A stretch of DNA of 64,000 nucleotides from Bacillota bacterium (GTDB lineage Bacteria; Bacillota; Clostridia; Oscillospirales; Acutalibacteraceae), in assembly GCA_021769885.1 (NCBI GenBank), contig JAETSA010000002.1, positions 124,001 to 188,000 of the forward strand, written 5' to 3'. The notes beneath the pieces are model-generated. The model was not told the DNA's origin, did not search any database, and saw only the letters and a program-made list of their open reading frames with translations. Shown here in pieces: positions 24,891 to 33,695 of this stretch; positions within the stretch are counted from its first letter, which is position 1; every line of letters starts with the position of its first letter. The translations under genes were made by a program, and so were the position numbers.

Positions 24891-25859
24891 TTAATAATTT
24901 TGCCAAATTTCCAGTTCTTCTTCCGCAGCCTCTTCGCCCTCATCCATACCGAGCTGATGCAAAAGCTCCCGTGCCGCGTTGTAGCCCATCTTCTTTTGAC
25001 GGTTGTTCATCGCGGCAACCTCAATGATTACAGCGAGATTCCGCCCCGGCTTTACAGGCACGACTGTAACAGGTACTTTAACACCCATTATATTGATAAA
25101 TTCATTGTCCAGACCCATACGGTCATAGACCTTATTGGAATCCCACGGCTCTAACTGAATGACCATATTGATTTTCTCGGTCAGCTTGACCGCACCCATA
25201 CCGAAGATGCGGCGGGCATTGATGATGCCGATGCCGCGCAATTCGATAAAGTGACGGATATTGTCGGGTGCAGAACCGACCAGCGTTTTTGCGGACACCC
25301 TGCGAATCTCGACCGCATCATCTGCAATCAAACGATGCCCGCGCTTAATCAGCTCAATTGCCGTTTCGCTTTTGCCTACGCCGCTGTCGCCGACAATCAG
25401 CACGCCTTCACCGTAAACCTCTACCAATACACCGTGCCGCGTGATGCGCTCGGCAAGCTCTGTACCGAGGAAGTTAATAAGTGCCGCCATACAGCCTGAA
25501 GTGGATTCCTCCGTGCGCAGAAGCGGTACACTGTAGGTTTTGGAAAACTCCAAAAGCGCCTCGGGACACGCAAGCTTTCGGGTAATCAAAATCGCAGAGG
25601 GACTGCGTTCTGTCAGCCTTTTGAGCCCGGCAATCTGCTGTTCCGCACTCAAGGTTTTTAAAAACTCCAGCTCCGAAAGCCCCAGCAGCTGCACACGTTC
25701 AGGGTCAAAATAATCGTCGCGCCCTGCGAGCAGCAGTCCCGGACGGTTCACCTCGGGCGTGGTGACAAATAAATCTGAGGTTTCTTTCGGCATATGCAGA
25801 ATCTCAAAGGAAAACTCTTTAATGATTCTTTCCAAAGAAACAGAATAAGCGGAAGCCAT
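24891..25859 (-). CDS. hprK: HPr kinase/phosphorylase
   Basis: 322 residues. P-loop GDSGVGKSETA (about 157-167), catalytic H142 in TRHGVLVEVYGEGV, and the HprK signature LRGIGIINARRIFG. It phosphorylates Ser46 of HPr (encoded at 62081) in response to fructose bisphosphate and so governs catabolite repression. First gene of the cluster; promoter at 25890-25918 and AAGGAGTG ribosome site. Confidence 0.97.
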   Translation of the reverse strand: MASAYSVSLERIIKEFSFEILHMPKETSDLFVTTPEVNRPGLLLAGRDDYFDPERVQLLGLSELEFLKTLSAEQQIAGLKRLTERSPSAILITRKLACPEALLEFSKTYSVPLLRTEESTSGCMAALINFLGTELAERITRHGVLVEVYGEGVLIVGDSGVGKSETAIELIKRGHRLIADDAVEIRRVSAKTLVGSAPDNIRHFIELRGIGIINARRIFGMGAVKLTEKINMVIQLEPWDSNKVYDRMGLDNEFINIMGVKVPVTVVPVKPGRNLAVIIEVAAMNNRQKKMGYNAARELLHQLGMDEGEEAAEEELEIWQNY

Positions 25860-25889
25860 ATATGCACTCCTTTTTTCATATTCCTTATT

Positions 25890-25918
25890 ATTATAATCGA
25901 AAACGCGTGACTTTCCAA
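25890..25918 (-). promoter_or_regulatory. Promoter of the hprK-glcK-murB-rapZ-whiA cluster
   Basis: TTGGAA (25913-25918), 17-base spacer, perfect TATAAT (25890-25895) on the minus strand. Confidence 0.75.
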
Positions 25919-26043
25919 TAGCTTTCTAAAAATTTCCGAAAGAAAATCGCGGCTTTTTCTGTGTTTTTTTCGTTTTCTCCCGATTCGGCTTCGCTCTGTA
26001 TAAGAAAAATGCATTGCGGTATACTACTTACGGGTGAGATAAG

Positions 26044-26571
26044 ATGATTACAGTCGTTCTGTCAGGACGGGATGTCGAATCGCTCGCGGCGGAGATTTGC
26101 CGCATTTTAGAAAAATTCGGCGGCGCGTGTTTGGTGTCGCACGACAGCGTGCAGGCATATTTTGCCATTGCGCCGAGTTTTTTACTGTTTCACGCGGATA
26201 CGGTACGCGCACTGCCTGAAAAAAACACCGTATTCCTGCAAACGGATGCAACGTTCGAACCGAAAATAGAGAAAAACTGTAAATTCGACTGTATAATCAC
26301 AGAAAGCACATCAGAAAAGCACTGCGCGGCGCAGGTGGTAACCGTTGGGATGGGACGGCAAAACGACATCGGCATTTCCAGCACCGAAAGCGGACATTTG
26401 CACATTGCCGTACAAAACACGGTGCATACCCTTGCCGGTAAAGAAATTTTGCCGTGCGAATTTTCCGTGCTCGGCGCCGAAAACTTTGCGCACAGCGCGC
26501 TTTTATATGCATTTGCGCTGTTGCTGTTGGCAGAAAAAATTGACCACGATTTGCTGACCGTCAAGCTGTAG
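26044..26571 (+). CDS. Hypothetical protein, 175 residues
   Basis: I do not recognise this protein. It has no signal peptide. It starts with MITVVLSGRDVESLAAEICR and alternates hydrophobic strands and helices. The middle has VVTVGMGRQNDIGISSTESG followed by HLHIAVQNTVHTLAGKEILP, faintly recalling the strand pattern of the central domain of Mur ligases, without a P-loop. It ends in a hydrophobic helix (SALLYAFALLLLAEKIDHDL). GGGTGAGATAAG precedes the ATG, and a TATACT box lies 18 bases further up with a poor -35. It is a lone plus-strand gene between two large minus-strand operons and ends in a terminator. Base usage is like its neighbours. Confidence 0.65.
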   Translation: MITVVLSGRDVESLAAEICRILEKFGGACLVSHDSVQAYFAIAPSFLLFHADTVRALPEKNTVFLQTDATFEPKIEKNCKFDCIITESTSEKHCAAQVVTVGMGRQNDIGISSTESGHLHIAVQNTVHTLAGKEILPCEFSVLGAENFAHSALLYAFALLLLAEKIDHDLLTVKL

Positions 26572-26591
26572 GTACATTATAAAAACAAAAC

Positions 26592-26628
26592 CCGCCGTAA
26601 GCACATTTTTCGCTTGCGGCGGATTTTT
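26592..26628. terminator. Bidirectional terminator between the hypothetical gene and spoVM
   Basis: Stem CCGCCGTAAGC / GCTTGCGGCGG with one wobble and a 9-base loop; ATTTTT on the plus side and GTTTTGTTTTT on the minus side. Confidence 0.9.
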
Positions 26629-26642
26629 ATGTTCTGCTGTTC

Positions 26643-26726
26643 TTATACTTCGGACTTTTTGATGCCGAAAATCAGACGCAAAAGTCCGCTCAGCATCTTC
26701 GGACTTTTCACCAATACCACTTTCAT
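26643..26726 (-). CDS. spoVM: Stage V sporulation protein SpoVM
   Basis: A 27-residue amphipathic peptide starting MKVVLVKSPKMLSGLLRLIF and ending in a Lys-rich tail. Its length, the Pro at position 9 and the KxPKxLxGxxRxIFG pattern match SpoVM, which in Bacillus inserts in the curved forespore membrane and anchors SpoIVA for coat assembly. GAGGAGG lies 9 bases before the ATG. It is the last gene of the prkC operon, matching the Bacillus order in which spoVM follows the rsgA-thiN genes. It is too short for usual gene callers. Confidence 0.9.
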   Translation of the reverse strand: MKVVLVKSPKMLSGLLRLIFGIKKSEV

Positions 26727-26738
26727 AAAAAAGCCTCC

Positions 26739-26891
26739 TCAGCAGTTTTTGCAAAGGACAATGCCGCTGACGATTAAAGCTATGGACAGAAATACCACAA
26801 GAAATTTGGACGGGAATATCATAGCGAGGATAAGCCCCGCGCCCAACATCACGAAAATCAACCCGATACTGCCGCCTTTGGCTTTTTTCAT
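26739..26891 (-). CDS. 50-residue membrane protein between thiN and spoVM
   Basis: Complete short ORF beginning MKKAKGGSIGLIFVMLGAGL and ending LIVSGIVLCKNC. It has two hydrophobic segments (about 9-26 and 30-46) joined by a short turn with FPSKF, a basic N terminus and two terminal cysteines (CKNC). GGCGGTGTCGGT precedes the ATG. It ends 12 bases before spoVM, and its stop codon overlaps that gene's ribosome site, so the two are probably translated together. Its place suggests a sporulation or membrane role, but none is shown. Confidence 0.7.
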   Translation of the reverse strand: MKKAKGGSIGLIFVMLGAGLILAMIFPSKFLVVFLSIALIVSGIVLCKNC

Positions 26892-26946
26892 ACCGACACC
26901 GCCTTTTTTGTTGCTATTACACTATATGCGGCGATGAAAAAAGTGT

Positions 26947-27591
26947 TCAAGAATCTTTATCGGTAATAAAAATTAAAGCGATTCCCTGCTCTGCCGTGAT
27001 GCGTGCGTTGTTCGTGGTCACCTCATTGCTCACGCCCAAACCGCAGAACGGTGCAAATTCATAATGGGAAAGCGGATAGAAAAAGCCCTCTTCGGTTACG
27101 GTGCACGCACCGCCGAAGGCGAATACGGAAACATATTTATTCTCAGCATCTGTGATGTTTGCGGTTTCGTTTTGCAGGGCGAAAATACGGTGGTGCGTAT
27201 CGACAAGCATCAAGTTCACGCCCTGTGTTTTTGCTTTTGCGCACAAATCAAAATTCGCAAACGTATGGTCTAAGCGGTCAAGACCCGTACCGCAAAACAG
27301 CACGATATTCCGAAATCCGCGCCGCATAGCCTCTGCGAGTGCGCAGTCGCTGTCGGTCGCATCCTTAATCGGGTTTAACGGGATAATTTGTGCGTCGGTT
27401 TCGGGGCGTGCCCCCGAATCGAAGTCACCGATAACCAAATTCGGCGCAAGCCCGAGCTGTTTTGCGCGCGAAAATCCGCCGTCTGCCGCAATGATAAAAG
27501 GATGCTTTTTCAAATACGGCTGCACCGTGTTAAACGGCACGGCACTGCCTGCGGCAAAAATTACGCAATCGGGATTTGTTACGATTCCCAT
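26947..27591 (-). CDS. thiN: Thiamine diphosphokinase
   Basis: 214 residues. IIAADGGFSRAKQLGLAPNLVIGDFDS and KDATDSDCALAEAMRRG are the ATP and thiamine binding segments of the ThiN/TPK family; FCGTGLDRLDHTFANFDL follows. The enzyme makes thiamine diphosphate from thiamine and ATP. The frame is open further upstream, but the start at 27591 overlaps the end of rsgA by 13 bases and has AAGGATTGGAAAGA before it. This is the usual Firmicute neighbour; rpe, often between rsgA and thiN, is absent. Confidence 0.92.
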   Translation of the reverse strand: MGIVTNPDCVIFAAGSAVPFNTVQPYLKKHPFIIAADGGFSRAKQLGLAPNLVIGDFDSGARPETDAQIIPLNPIKDATDSDCALAEAMRRGFRNIVLFCGTGLDRLDHTFANFDLCAKAKTQGVNLMLVDTHHRIFALQNETANITDAENKYVSVFAFGGACTVTEEGFFYPLSHYEFAPFCGLGVSNEVTTNNARITAEQGIALIFITDKDS

Positions 27592-28469
27592 TCTTTCCAA
27601 TCCTTTACTTTGTTGTAAAGTGCCGTATAGCTGTTGTGGCGCGAAGCACTTATTTCGCCGCGCTCTACCGCCGCGAGGACTGCACAGCCTTTGTCGCACG
27701 TGTGGGAGCAGGAGGTGAATTTACAATTCCCCAAATACGGACGAAATTCGCGGAAGCAGTCTGCCAAATCTTCTTTACGAATCGCGTCGGCACGCTCAAA
27801 ATCCAAGGCGGAAAAGCCGGGAGTGTCCACCACATAGCCGCCGCTGACAGGGAAAAGCTCCGCCTGCCGCGTGGTATGACGTCCGCGCCCCAGTTTGTCG
27901 CTGATTTCGCCTGTTTCACGCTGTAAATCGGGTGCGATTCGGTTTAAAAGCGAGGTTTTGCCCACGCCGGAATTGCCCGTGAACGCGCTGACCTTTCCGC
28001 GGAGTAAAGCGCGGAAAGCCTCCACGCCCTCGCCCGTTTCGTTGGATACCGAAAAGCACGGAATCCCCGCCCCGCGGTAAACCTCGAAAAGCGCATCCGT
28101 CGGTGCGATATCGGTTTTTGTAAAGACGACAATCGGTTCGATTTCTTTTTGCTCCGCCAGTGCAATCAATTTGTCAATCACCAAAGCATTCGGACGCGGC
28201 GCAGTCGTGGAAACGACAATCATCAGTTGGTCTATATTGGCGACAGGCGGACGGCGCAGCTCATTTTTGCGCGGAAAAATCTCGTCAATTGTGTTTTCGT
28301 TATCCCCGTTGCTTACGGTAATCTGCACACGGTCACCGCAAAGCGGCGTGATGCGTTTTTTTCGGAATACGCCGCGCGCTTTGCAGACATATACCGCATC
28401 GGCGGCTTCAACCGAATAGAAGCCGCCGATGCCTTTCAGCAATATTCCGTTTAACGTTTTACTGCTCAT
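27579..28469 (-). CDS. rsgA: Ribosome small-subunit-dependent GTPase A
   Basis: 296 residues. N-terminal OB fold, then the circularly permuted GTPase order: FTKTD (G4) first, FTGNSGVGKTSLLNRI (G1), TTRQAELF (G2) and VDTPGFSALD (G3). The C-terminal zinc finger reads CKFTSCSHTCDKGCAV. It aids late 30S maturation. Thirteen bases separate it from prkC upstream. Confidence 0.97.
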   Translation of the reverse strand: MSSKTLNGILLKGIGGFYSVEAADAVYVCKARGVFRKKRITPLCGDRVQITVSNGDNENTIDEIFPRKNELRRPPVANIDQLMIVVSTTAPRPNALVIDKLIALAEQKEIEPIVVFTKTDIAPTDALFEVYRGAGIPCFSVSNETGEGVEAFRALLRGKVSAFTGNSGVGKTSLLNRIAPDLQRETGEISDKLGRGRHTTRQAELFPVSGGYVVDTPGFSALDFERADAIRKEDLADCFREFRPYLGNCKFTSCSHTCDKGCAVLAAVERGEISASRHNSYTALYNKVKDWKEWES

Positions 28470-28481
28470 AGAAACTCCCGT

Positions 28482-30629
28482 TTATGCGCCGACTGTCAGT
28501 CGGATTTTCGTGGAAGGTATGACTTTTTCATTTTGTGCGGGCGTTTGCTCAGTGACTGTACCTGAAGAAACCCTGTCACCGCTTTCGTTTACAAATTCAA
28601 GATTAGTAAATCCTGAGTCCTCTAATTTTTTCCGCGCCTCTGAAACAGATAAACCGGTTACATTCGGTACGGATACGGGAAATTCTTTATTTTGCACATC
28701 CGTTACTGCGGCGGGCGTCTTTGTAAAGTCAATCTTACCGCTTTGGATTTCGTAATCGTCAATCAAAACCTGGTACGTATTGTTCGCACCCGAGCCTTTG
28801 AGGGTAATGGTGATGGTTTCACCCGAGAAGCTGACCTCGCGCGGGAACTGCTCGGTATCGGAATTGTACAGCGTGCTGTTGAGGAACACCTTCAACGTGC
28901 CCGAGCCGCCGCTGGATTTCGGCAATTTTACGGAAATGGTGGTCGAGGTAGCTTCGGGGACACCGTTGCTGACGACGAGCGCAACAGATGCGCCTTTTTC
29001 TGCGGTTTCACCGCCGTCCGGCGACTGCGAAATCACTGTCCCCTTTTCTTTATCGCTGTTGGCTTCGGTTACATTGCCGACCTTAAAGCCTGCGCTTTCA
29101 ATCAGCTTTTTGGCGATATCCTGGCTGTAACCGACAACGCCCGGCACGACAGCCGCATCGGGATTTTCATTGGTCGCCACATAAATGGTCACCAATGAAC
29201 CCTTTTCGCCGTAAGAGCCTTCAACCGGGTAGGTATCAAACACAATGCCCTCTTTGGCATTTTTATCATATTTCGGGATAATCTTTACATCAAAGCCGCT
29301 CTTCTTGAGCTTCGCTTCCGCCTCTTCGGAAGAAAGCCCGACAATGCCCGAAATCAAAACGCTGTCGTCATTATAGGCAATTTCCAGCTTGACGGTCTTG
29401 CCTTTGCGAATCTTGGTTTTGGCCTCGGGATTCTGCGACAGCACAACACCGGGTTCGGCATCACTGCTGTAGACGGGCTCAGTTTCAAACACAAAGTTTT
29501 CGGTATACAGCGCATTGCCTGCAATTTCATCGTTATAATTCATACCGACAAAATTCGGCACTTCGACTTTCTTTGCATTTCTGCCGAGGAACACGCCGAC
29601 GAAAATCGCAATAATCACAACCAAGCCTGCCAGCACGCCGAAGAGAATCGGCATGGTTTTGCTCGATTCTTTTTCTTCTGCTTCTTCCTCGGGCTTAGGT
29701 TTGACCGCATCGGCAGGTGCTTTTGCGTTGGAGGGGCGTTTCGGCTCTACAAAACGCGTCGGGTCGCTGTCCACAAAATAGTTATAATCGAACTTGATAG
29801 ACGGATTTTTGCGGAACTCATCCAAATCCAACAGCATTTCGGATGCAGACTGATAGCGGTCACGCGCATTTTTCTGCATCGCACGAAGCGTAATCTGCTC
29901 GAGTCCCAACGGGATATCGGGATTGATTTCACGCGGACGTTTCGCCTCCTGCTGGAGCTGCATAATCGCAACGGAAACCGCACTGTCTGACTGGAACGGC
30001 AGCTGCCCTGTCAGCATTTCGTACATCACCACACCGACGGAGTACAAATCCGCCTTGTCGTCGGTAATCTCCCCGCGCGCCTGCTCGGGGCTGATGTAAT
30101 GCACGGAGCCGATGGCACTTTCGGTCATCGTGCGGGTATCACCGCGCGAAAAACGTGCGATGCCAAAATCGCTGACCTTAATGGTGCCGTCCTGCAAAAG
30201 CATAATGTTCTGCGGCTTGATATCACGGTGCACAATGCCCTTGTCGTGCGCGTGCTGTAAGGCTTTTAAAATCTGATTGACAAAATGCACAGCCTCTTTC
30301 CAGTTGACTGCCTTTTGCTGTTCAATGTACTCTTTGAGGGTAATGCCCTCGATATATTCCATAACGATGTACTGCAATCTATCGCCGAAGCTGACATCGT
30401 AAACCTTTACGATATTCGGGTGCGACAGCACTGCAATCGCTTTTGCTTCATTTTTAAAGCGGCGGCGAAATTCTTCGTTTGCCAAAAATTCCTCTTTCAA
30501 AATTTTAATGGCAACGATGCGGTCATCGATGTTGTCATAAGCCTTATAAACGACAGCCATACCGCCGACGCCGATAATCTCACGGATTTCATATCTGCCG
30601 TCTAAACGTTTTCCGCAATAATTTTCCAT
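28482..30629 (-). CDS. prkC: PASTA-domain serine/threonine protein kinase PrkC (Stk)
   Basis: 715 residues. The kinase domain runs from about 10 to 270: IIGVGGMAVVYKAYD glycine loop, VAIKILK lysine, GIVHRDIKPQNIML catalytic loop, VSDFGIAR and GSVHYISPEQARGE activation segment. A Lys/Glu-rich juxtamembrane part is followed by one membrane helix (about 328-350). Three PASTA domains and a separate beta-rich insert follow, with a further PASTA domain at the end, all outside the cell. Muropeptide-sensing kinase for growth, wall synthesis and spore germination. Its partner phosphatase is encoded just upstream. Confidence 0.96.
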   Translation of the reverse strand: MENYCGKRLDGRYEIREIIGVGGMAVVYKAYDNIDDRIVAIKILKEEFLANEEFRRRFKNEAKAIAVLSHPNIVKVYDVSFGDRLQYIVMEYIEGITLKEYIEQQKAVNWKEAVHFVNQILKALQHAHDKGIVHRDIKPQNIMLLQDGTIKVSDFGIARFSRGDTRTMTESAIGSVHYISPEQARGEITDDKADLYSVGVVMYEMLTGQLPFQSDSAVSVAIMQLQQEAKRPREINPDIPLGLEQITLRAMQKNARDRYQSASEMLLDLDEFRKNPSIKFDYNYFVDSDPTRFVEPKRPSNAKAPADAVKPKPEEEAEEKESSKTMPILFGVLAGLVVIIAIFVGVFLGRNAKKVEVPNFVGMNYNDEIAGNALYTENFVFETEPVYSSDAEPGVVLSQNPEAKTKIRKGKTVKLEIAYNDDSVLISGIVGLSSEEAEAKLKKSGFDVKIIPKYDKNAKEGIVFDTYPVEGSYGEKGSLVTIYVATNENPDAAVVPGVVGYSQDIAKKLIESAGFKVGNVTEANSDKEKGTVISQSPDGGETAEKGASVALVVSNGVPEATSTTISVKLPKSSGGSGTLKVFLNSTLYNSDTEQFPREVSFSGETITITLKGSGANNTYQVLIDDYEIQSGKIDFTKTPAAVTDVQNKEFPVSVPNVTGLSVSEARKKLEDSGFTNLEFVNESGDRVSSGTVTEQTPAQNEKVIPSTKIRLTVGA

Positions 30630-30641
30630 AATTTCAACTCC

Positions 30642-31370
30642 TTAAAAACCGATTGTGACAACGGTAACATTGTCGCCGCCGCCGTGTTCATTTGCCTTTT
30701 CCACAAGGGTTTCGGCAAATTCGTAATACGAGCAGGATTCCGTGATCTCACAGATTTCCTCGCTCTCGACATAATTGGTCAAACCGTCGGTGCATAAAAG
30801 CAAAACATCCTTTTTGCCGATGGGTTCCTCGTAAAAATCAACCTGAATCTCCGACCGAACGCCGAGGGCGCGCGTAATGATGTTTTTATTGGGATGGCGT
30901 TTTGCCTGCGTTTCGGTAATTTTACCGGTTTCCACCATTTCCTGCACAACAGAGTGATCCCTGGTCAGCTGGACCAAGCTTCCCCCTGTCAGCATATATG
31001 CACGGCTGTCACCCGCATGGGCAATATAGGCAACATCGTCTGTCACCACAGCGCACACCACGGTTGTGCCCATACCCGAAAGTGCCTCGTTTGAACGTCC
31101 GAGATCATACACGCTGATATTTGCGGCATTGATGGCGGACACGAGCATATTTTTGATGGACTTGCCGCGCATAGATGCACGGTAGGCGGACGTAATCTGC
31201 TCTGAAATGATTTTCACCGCCGTTGTGGAGGCGACATTGCCGCCTGCCGCGCCGCCCATACCGTCACAGACAACCGCCCACGCCACGCCGTCAGGCAGTT
31301 CGCCCGCCGCGTATGCGTCCTGATTGCTTTCGCGTACCTTGCCGACATCGGTTTTTGCTACAATTTTCAA
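30642..31370 (-). CDS. prpC: PP2C-type serine/threonine phosphatase PrpC
   Basis: 242 residues. Metal-binding and active-site motifs KVRESNQDAYAAGELPDG, AVVCDGMGGAAGGNVAS, ALSGMGTTVV, AHAGDSRAY, LTRDHS, LLLCTDGLTNYV and GGGDNVTVVTI are all intact. It removes phosphates placed by PrkC; the two genes are 12 bases apart. Confidence 0.96.
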   Translation of the reverse strand: MKIVAKTDVGKVRESNQDAYAAGELPDGVAWAVVCDGMGGAAGGNVASTTAVKIISEQITSAYRASMRGKSIKNMLVSAINAANISVYDLGRSNEALSGMGTTVVCAVVTDDVAYIAHAGDSRAYMLTGGSLVQLTRDHSVVQEMVETGKITETQAKRHPNKNIITRALGVRSEIQVDFYEEPIGKKDVLLLCTDGLTNYVESEEICEITESCSYYEFAETLVEKANEHGGGDNVTVVTIGF

Positions 31371-31376
31371 AAAAGA

Positions 31377-32414
31377 TCACCTTCTTTGTGTTTTGGAAGC
31401 GCGAAGCTGCCCGCAGGAAGCGTTGATATCGCTGCCGAGGGTACGTCTGACGGTCACCGTCAGTCCGCTCTGCTCCAAAATACCCGAAAACCGTTTCAAA
31501 CGGTCCTCAGAGCTTTTTTGATAATTCTTCTCCCTGACAGTATTGACAGGAATCAGATTGATATGACACAGCATACCGCGCAAACGGGAAGCCAGCTCCC
31601 GCGCACAGGCATCGCTGTCATTAAACGAATCAATCATCGCATATTCAAAGGAAATGCGCCGCGAGGTCACTTTGGTATAATAGCGGCACGCCTCCAAAAG
31701 CGTTTCGACATTCCACTTCTGATTCACGGGCATCGTCTGCGAGCGAATTGCATCATTCGGTGCGTGCAGAGAAACCGAAAGCGTCAGCCCCAAGCGTTTC
31801 TCCGCCAAATCATAGATGCGCGGCACAACGCCGCAGGTAGAAAGCGAAATGTGGCGCATACTGATATTCAAGCCCTTTTCGTCCGTGACCAGCTCCAAAA
31901 AGCGCATAACATTGTCGTAGTTGTCCAGCGGCTCGCCCGTGCCCATTAACACGATATGGGAAATGCGCACGCCGAGGTCGCGCTGTGCCGTTAAAATCTC
32001 CGAAAGCATTTCGGACGGCAGCAGATGGCGGCGAAAACCGCCGATGGCAGAGGCGCAAAACGAACAGCCCATTTTACAACCGAGCTGTGTGGAAATGCAG
32101 ATTGTGTAGCCGTATTTGTATTTCATTACGACACTTTCCACATATTCGCCCTCGCCCAATTCAAACAGGTATTTTACGGTTTCATCTAAGGCGGACACAA
32201 GCTTTGTGTCGATTTTACAGTTGTGTAAAACAAAATCCTGCGAGAGAGATTCACGCAAGGCTTTCGACAGATTGGTCATTTCGGAAAAATCCGTAACGCC
32301 TTTTTCCTGAAGCCACGAATAGACCTGTGCCGCGCGAAACTTCGGCAAGCCTCTTGCGGTCAGCTCGGCGGTCAATTCTGTAAAATTTAAAGAGCGAATG
32401 TCGATTTTACTCAA
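31377..32414 (-). CDS. rlmN: Dual-specificity rRNA/tRNA adenine-C2 methyltransferase RlmN
   Basis: 345 residues. Radical-SAM cluster CKMGCSFCAS, GMGEPLDNYDNV-like segment (here MGTGEPLDNYDNVMRF), and the methyl-carrying cysteines, one in STCGVVPRI and one near the C terminus in SDINASCGQLR. Methylates C2 of A2503 in 23S rRNA. Overlaps rsmB by four bases and leads into prpC after six. Confidence 0.97.
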   Translation of the reverse strand: MSKIDIRSLNFTELTAELTARGLPKFRAAQVYSWLQEKGVTDFSEMTNLSKALRESLSQDFVLHNCKIDTKLVSALDETVKYLFELGEGEYVESVVMKYKYGYTICISTQLGCKMGCSFCASAIGGFRRHLLPSEMLSEILTAQRDLGVRISHIVLMGTGEPLDNYDNVMRFLELVTDEKGLNISMRHISLSTCGVVPRIYDLAEKRLGLTLSVSLHAPNDAIRSQTMPVNQKWNVETLLEACRYYTKVTSRRISFEYAMIDSFNDSDACARELASRLRGMLCHINLIPVNTVREKNYQKSSEDRLKRFSGILEQSGLTVTVRRTLGSDINASCGQLRASKTQRR

Positions 32415-33691
32415 TTTTCTTTTCTCCTAAGTTTTGCAAAAAAGAACCCGTCCGTTCCATCCTTATGCGGCAGAAGCGTTCGATAGTCGCCGAGGCGTTC
32501 AAAATCGGGGTGTTCTTTTAAAAATCGGTCGCAGACCGCGTCATTCTCCGCGCGGTTCAGCGTGCAGGTGGAATAAACCAAAATACCGCCCTGCCGAAGA
32601 ATTTTAGACGCATTGATTAAAATATTATACTGTAATTCCGTCAGATTGTCAACAAATGCCAAATCCTTATAGCGAATCTCAGGTTTGCGGCGAATCGTAC
32701 CGAGCCCGGAGCAAGGTACATCGCAAAGCACACGGTCGGCGATTCCAAACAGTTCGGGCATCGGTTCGGCGGCATCGTGCGGAACGGCATCGAGGATAGA
32801 AATGCCCAGCCGCTTCGCGCCGTCTGTAATCAGATGCACGCGCTGTGGGTATAAATCAAAGGCATAAATCTTGCCGCGGTTCTCCAGAATCTGCGCGGCG
32901 GTAAAGGTCTTGCCGCCGGGTGCGGCACACACGTCCGCGAGAATTTGACCCGGCTGTAAATCGAGCGCTTCTACGCAATAGGCACTCGCGTAATCCTGCA
33001 CGTGGAAAAGCCCGTCAGCATACGCCGCACAAGCAGAGATTGCGCCGCCGCTTTTCACACACAGAGTATTTTCGAGCATACCGCATTCGGTTTCAAAGCC
33101 CTGTGCACACAAAATTTCACGTAAATGTTCCGTATCGGTTTTTAAGGTATTCACCCGCAAAACCGTTTCCACTGCGCCGACAGAAGACGCTAAAATCCCC
33201 TCGGCATTCTCTTCACCGTAGTCGTGTATGTAATGGGACACCAAGGACTCGGGGCAGGAATAGCGTATACTTAAATACTTTATGAAATCACTTTTGTCGG
33301 GGTAGGTAATTTCACTTGCCGCTATCTTTCGGAGCACGGAGTTTACAAGCCCTGCGGCATATGCACAGCCGTTCTTTTTGGCGAGCTTTACGCTCTCATT
33401 CACGGCGGCGGATTCGGGGACTTTCTCCATATATTTCAGCTGATACACGCCCATACGTAAAATTGTCAGCACTTCGGGGCGCAGTTTTTTTATTGGCTGG
33501 CGCAGGAATGCGGATAAAATCCAGTCCAAAGTGATTTTGCGCTCGGTTACGCCGTATACAAGCACGGTGATAAAGGCAGAAGATGGTGATGCGCCGCTTT
33601 GCTTCAGCTGTGCGTCCAGCACCAAATTGGAATATGCATTGCCGCGTTCAATGCGGTTCAAGACTTGAAATGCGGTTTGCCGTTCGTTCAT
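32411..33691 (-). CDS. rsmB: 16S rRNA m5C967 methyltransferase RsmB
   Basis: 426 residues. N-terminal NusB-like RNA-binding domain (about 1-130), then a Rossmann methyltransferase with VCAAPGGKTFTAAQIL (SAM site) and CDVPCSGLGTIRRKPE with the two active cysteine regions (DVPCSG and YSTCTLNRAEN). Makes 5-methylcytosine in 16S rRNA. Confidence 0.96.
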   Translation of the reverse strand: MNERQTAFQVLNRIERGNAYSNLVLDAQLKQSGASPSSAFITVLVYGVTERKITLDWILSAFLRQPIKKLRPEVLTILRMGVYQLKYMEKVPESAAVNESVKLAKKNGCAYAAGLVNSVLRKIAASEITYPDKSDFIKYLSIRYSCPESLVSHYIHDYGEENAEGILASSVGAVETVLRVNTLKTDTEHLREILCAQGFETECGMLENTLCVKSGGAISACAAYADGLFHVQDYASAYCVEALDLQPGQILADVCAAPGGKTFTAAQILENRGKIYAFDLYPQRVHLITDGAKRLGISILDAVPHDAAEPMPELFGIADRVLCDVPCSGLGTIRRKPEIRYKDLAFVDNLTELQYNILINASKILRQGGILVYSTCTLNRAENDAVCDRFLKEHPDFERLGDYRTLLPHKDGTDGFFFAKLRRKEN

Positions 33692-33695
33692 CGGT

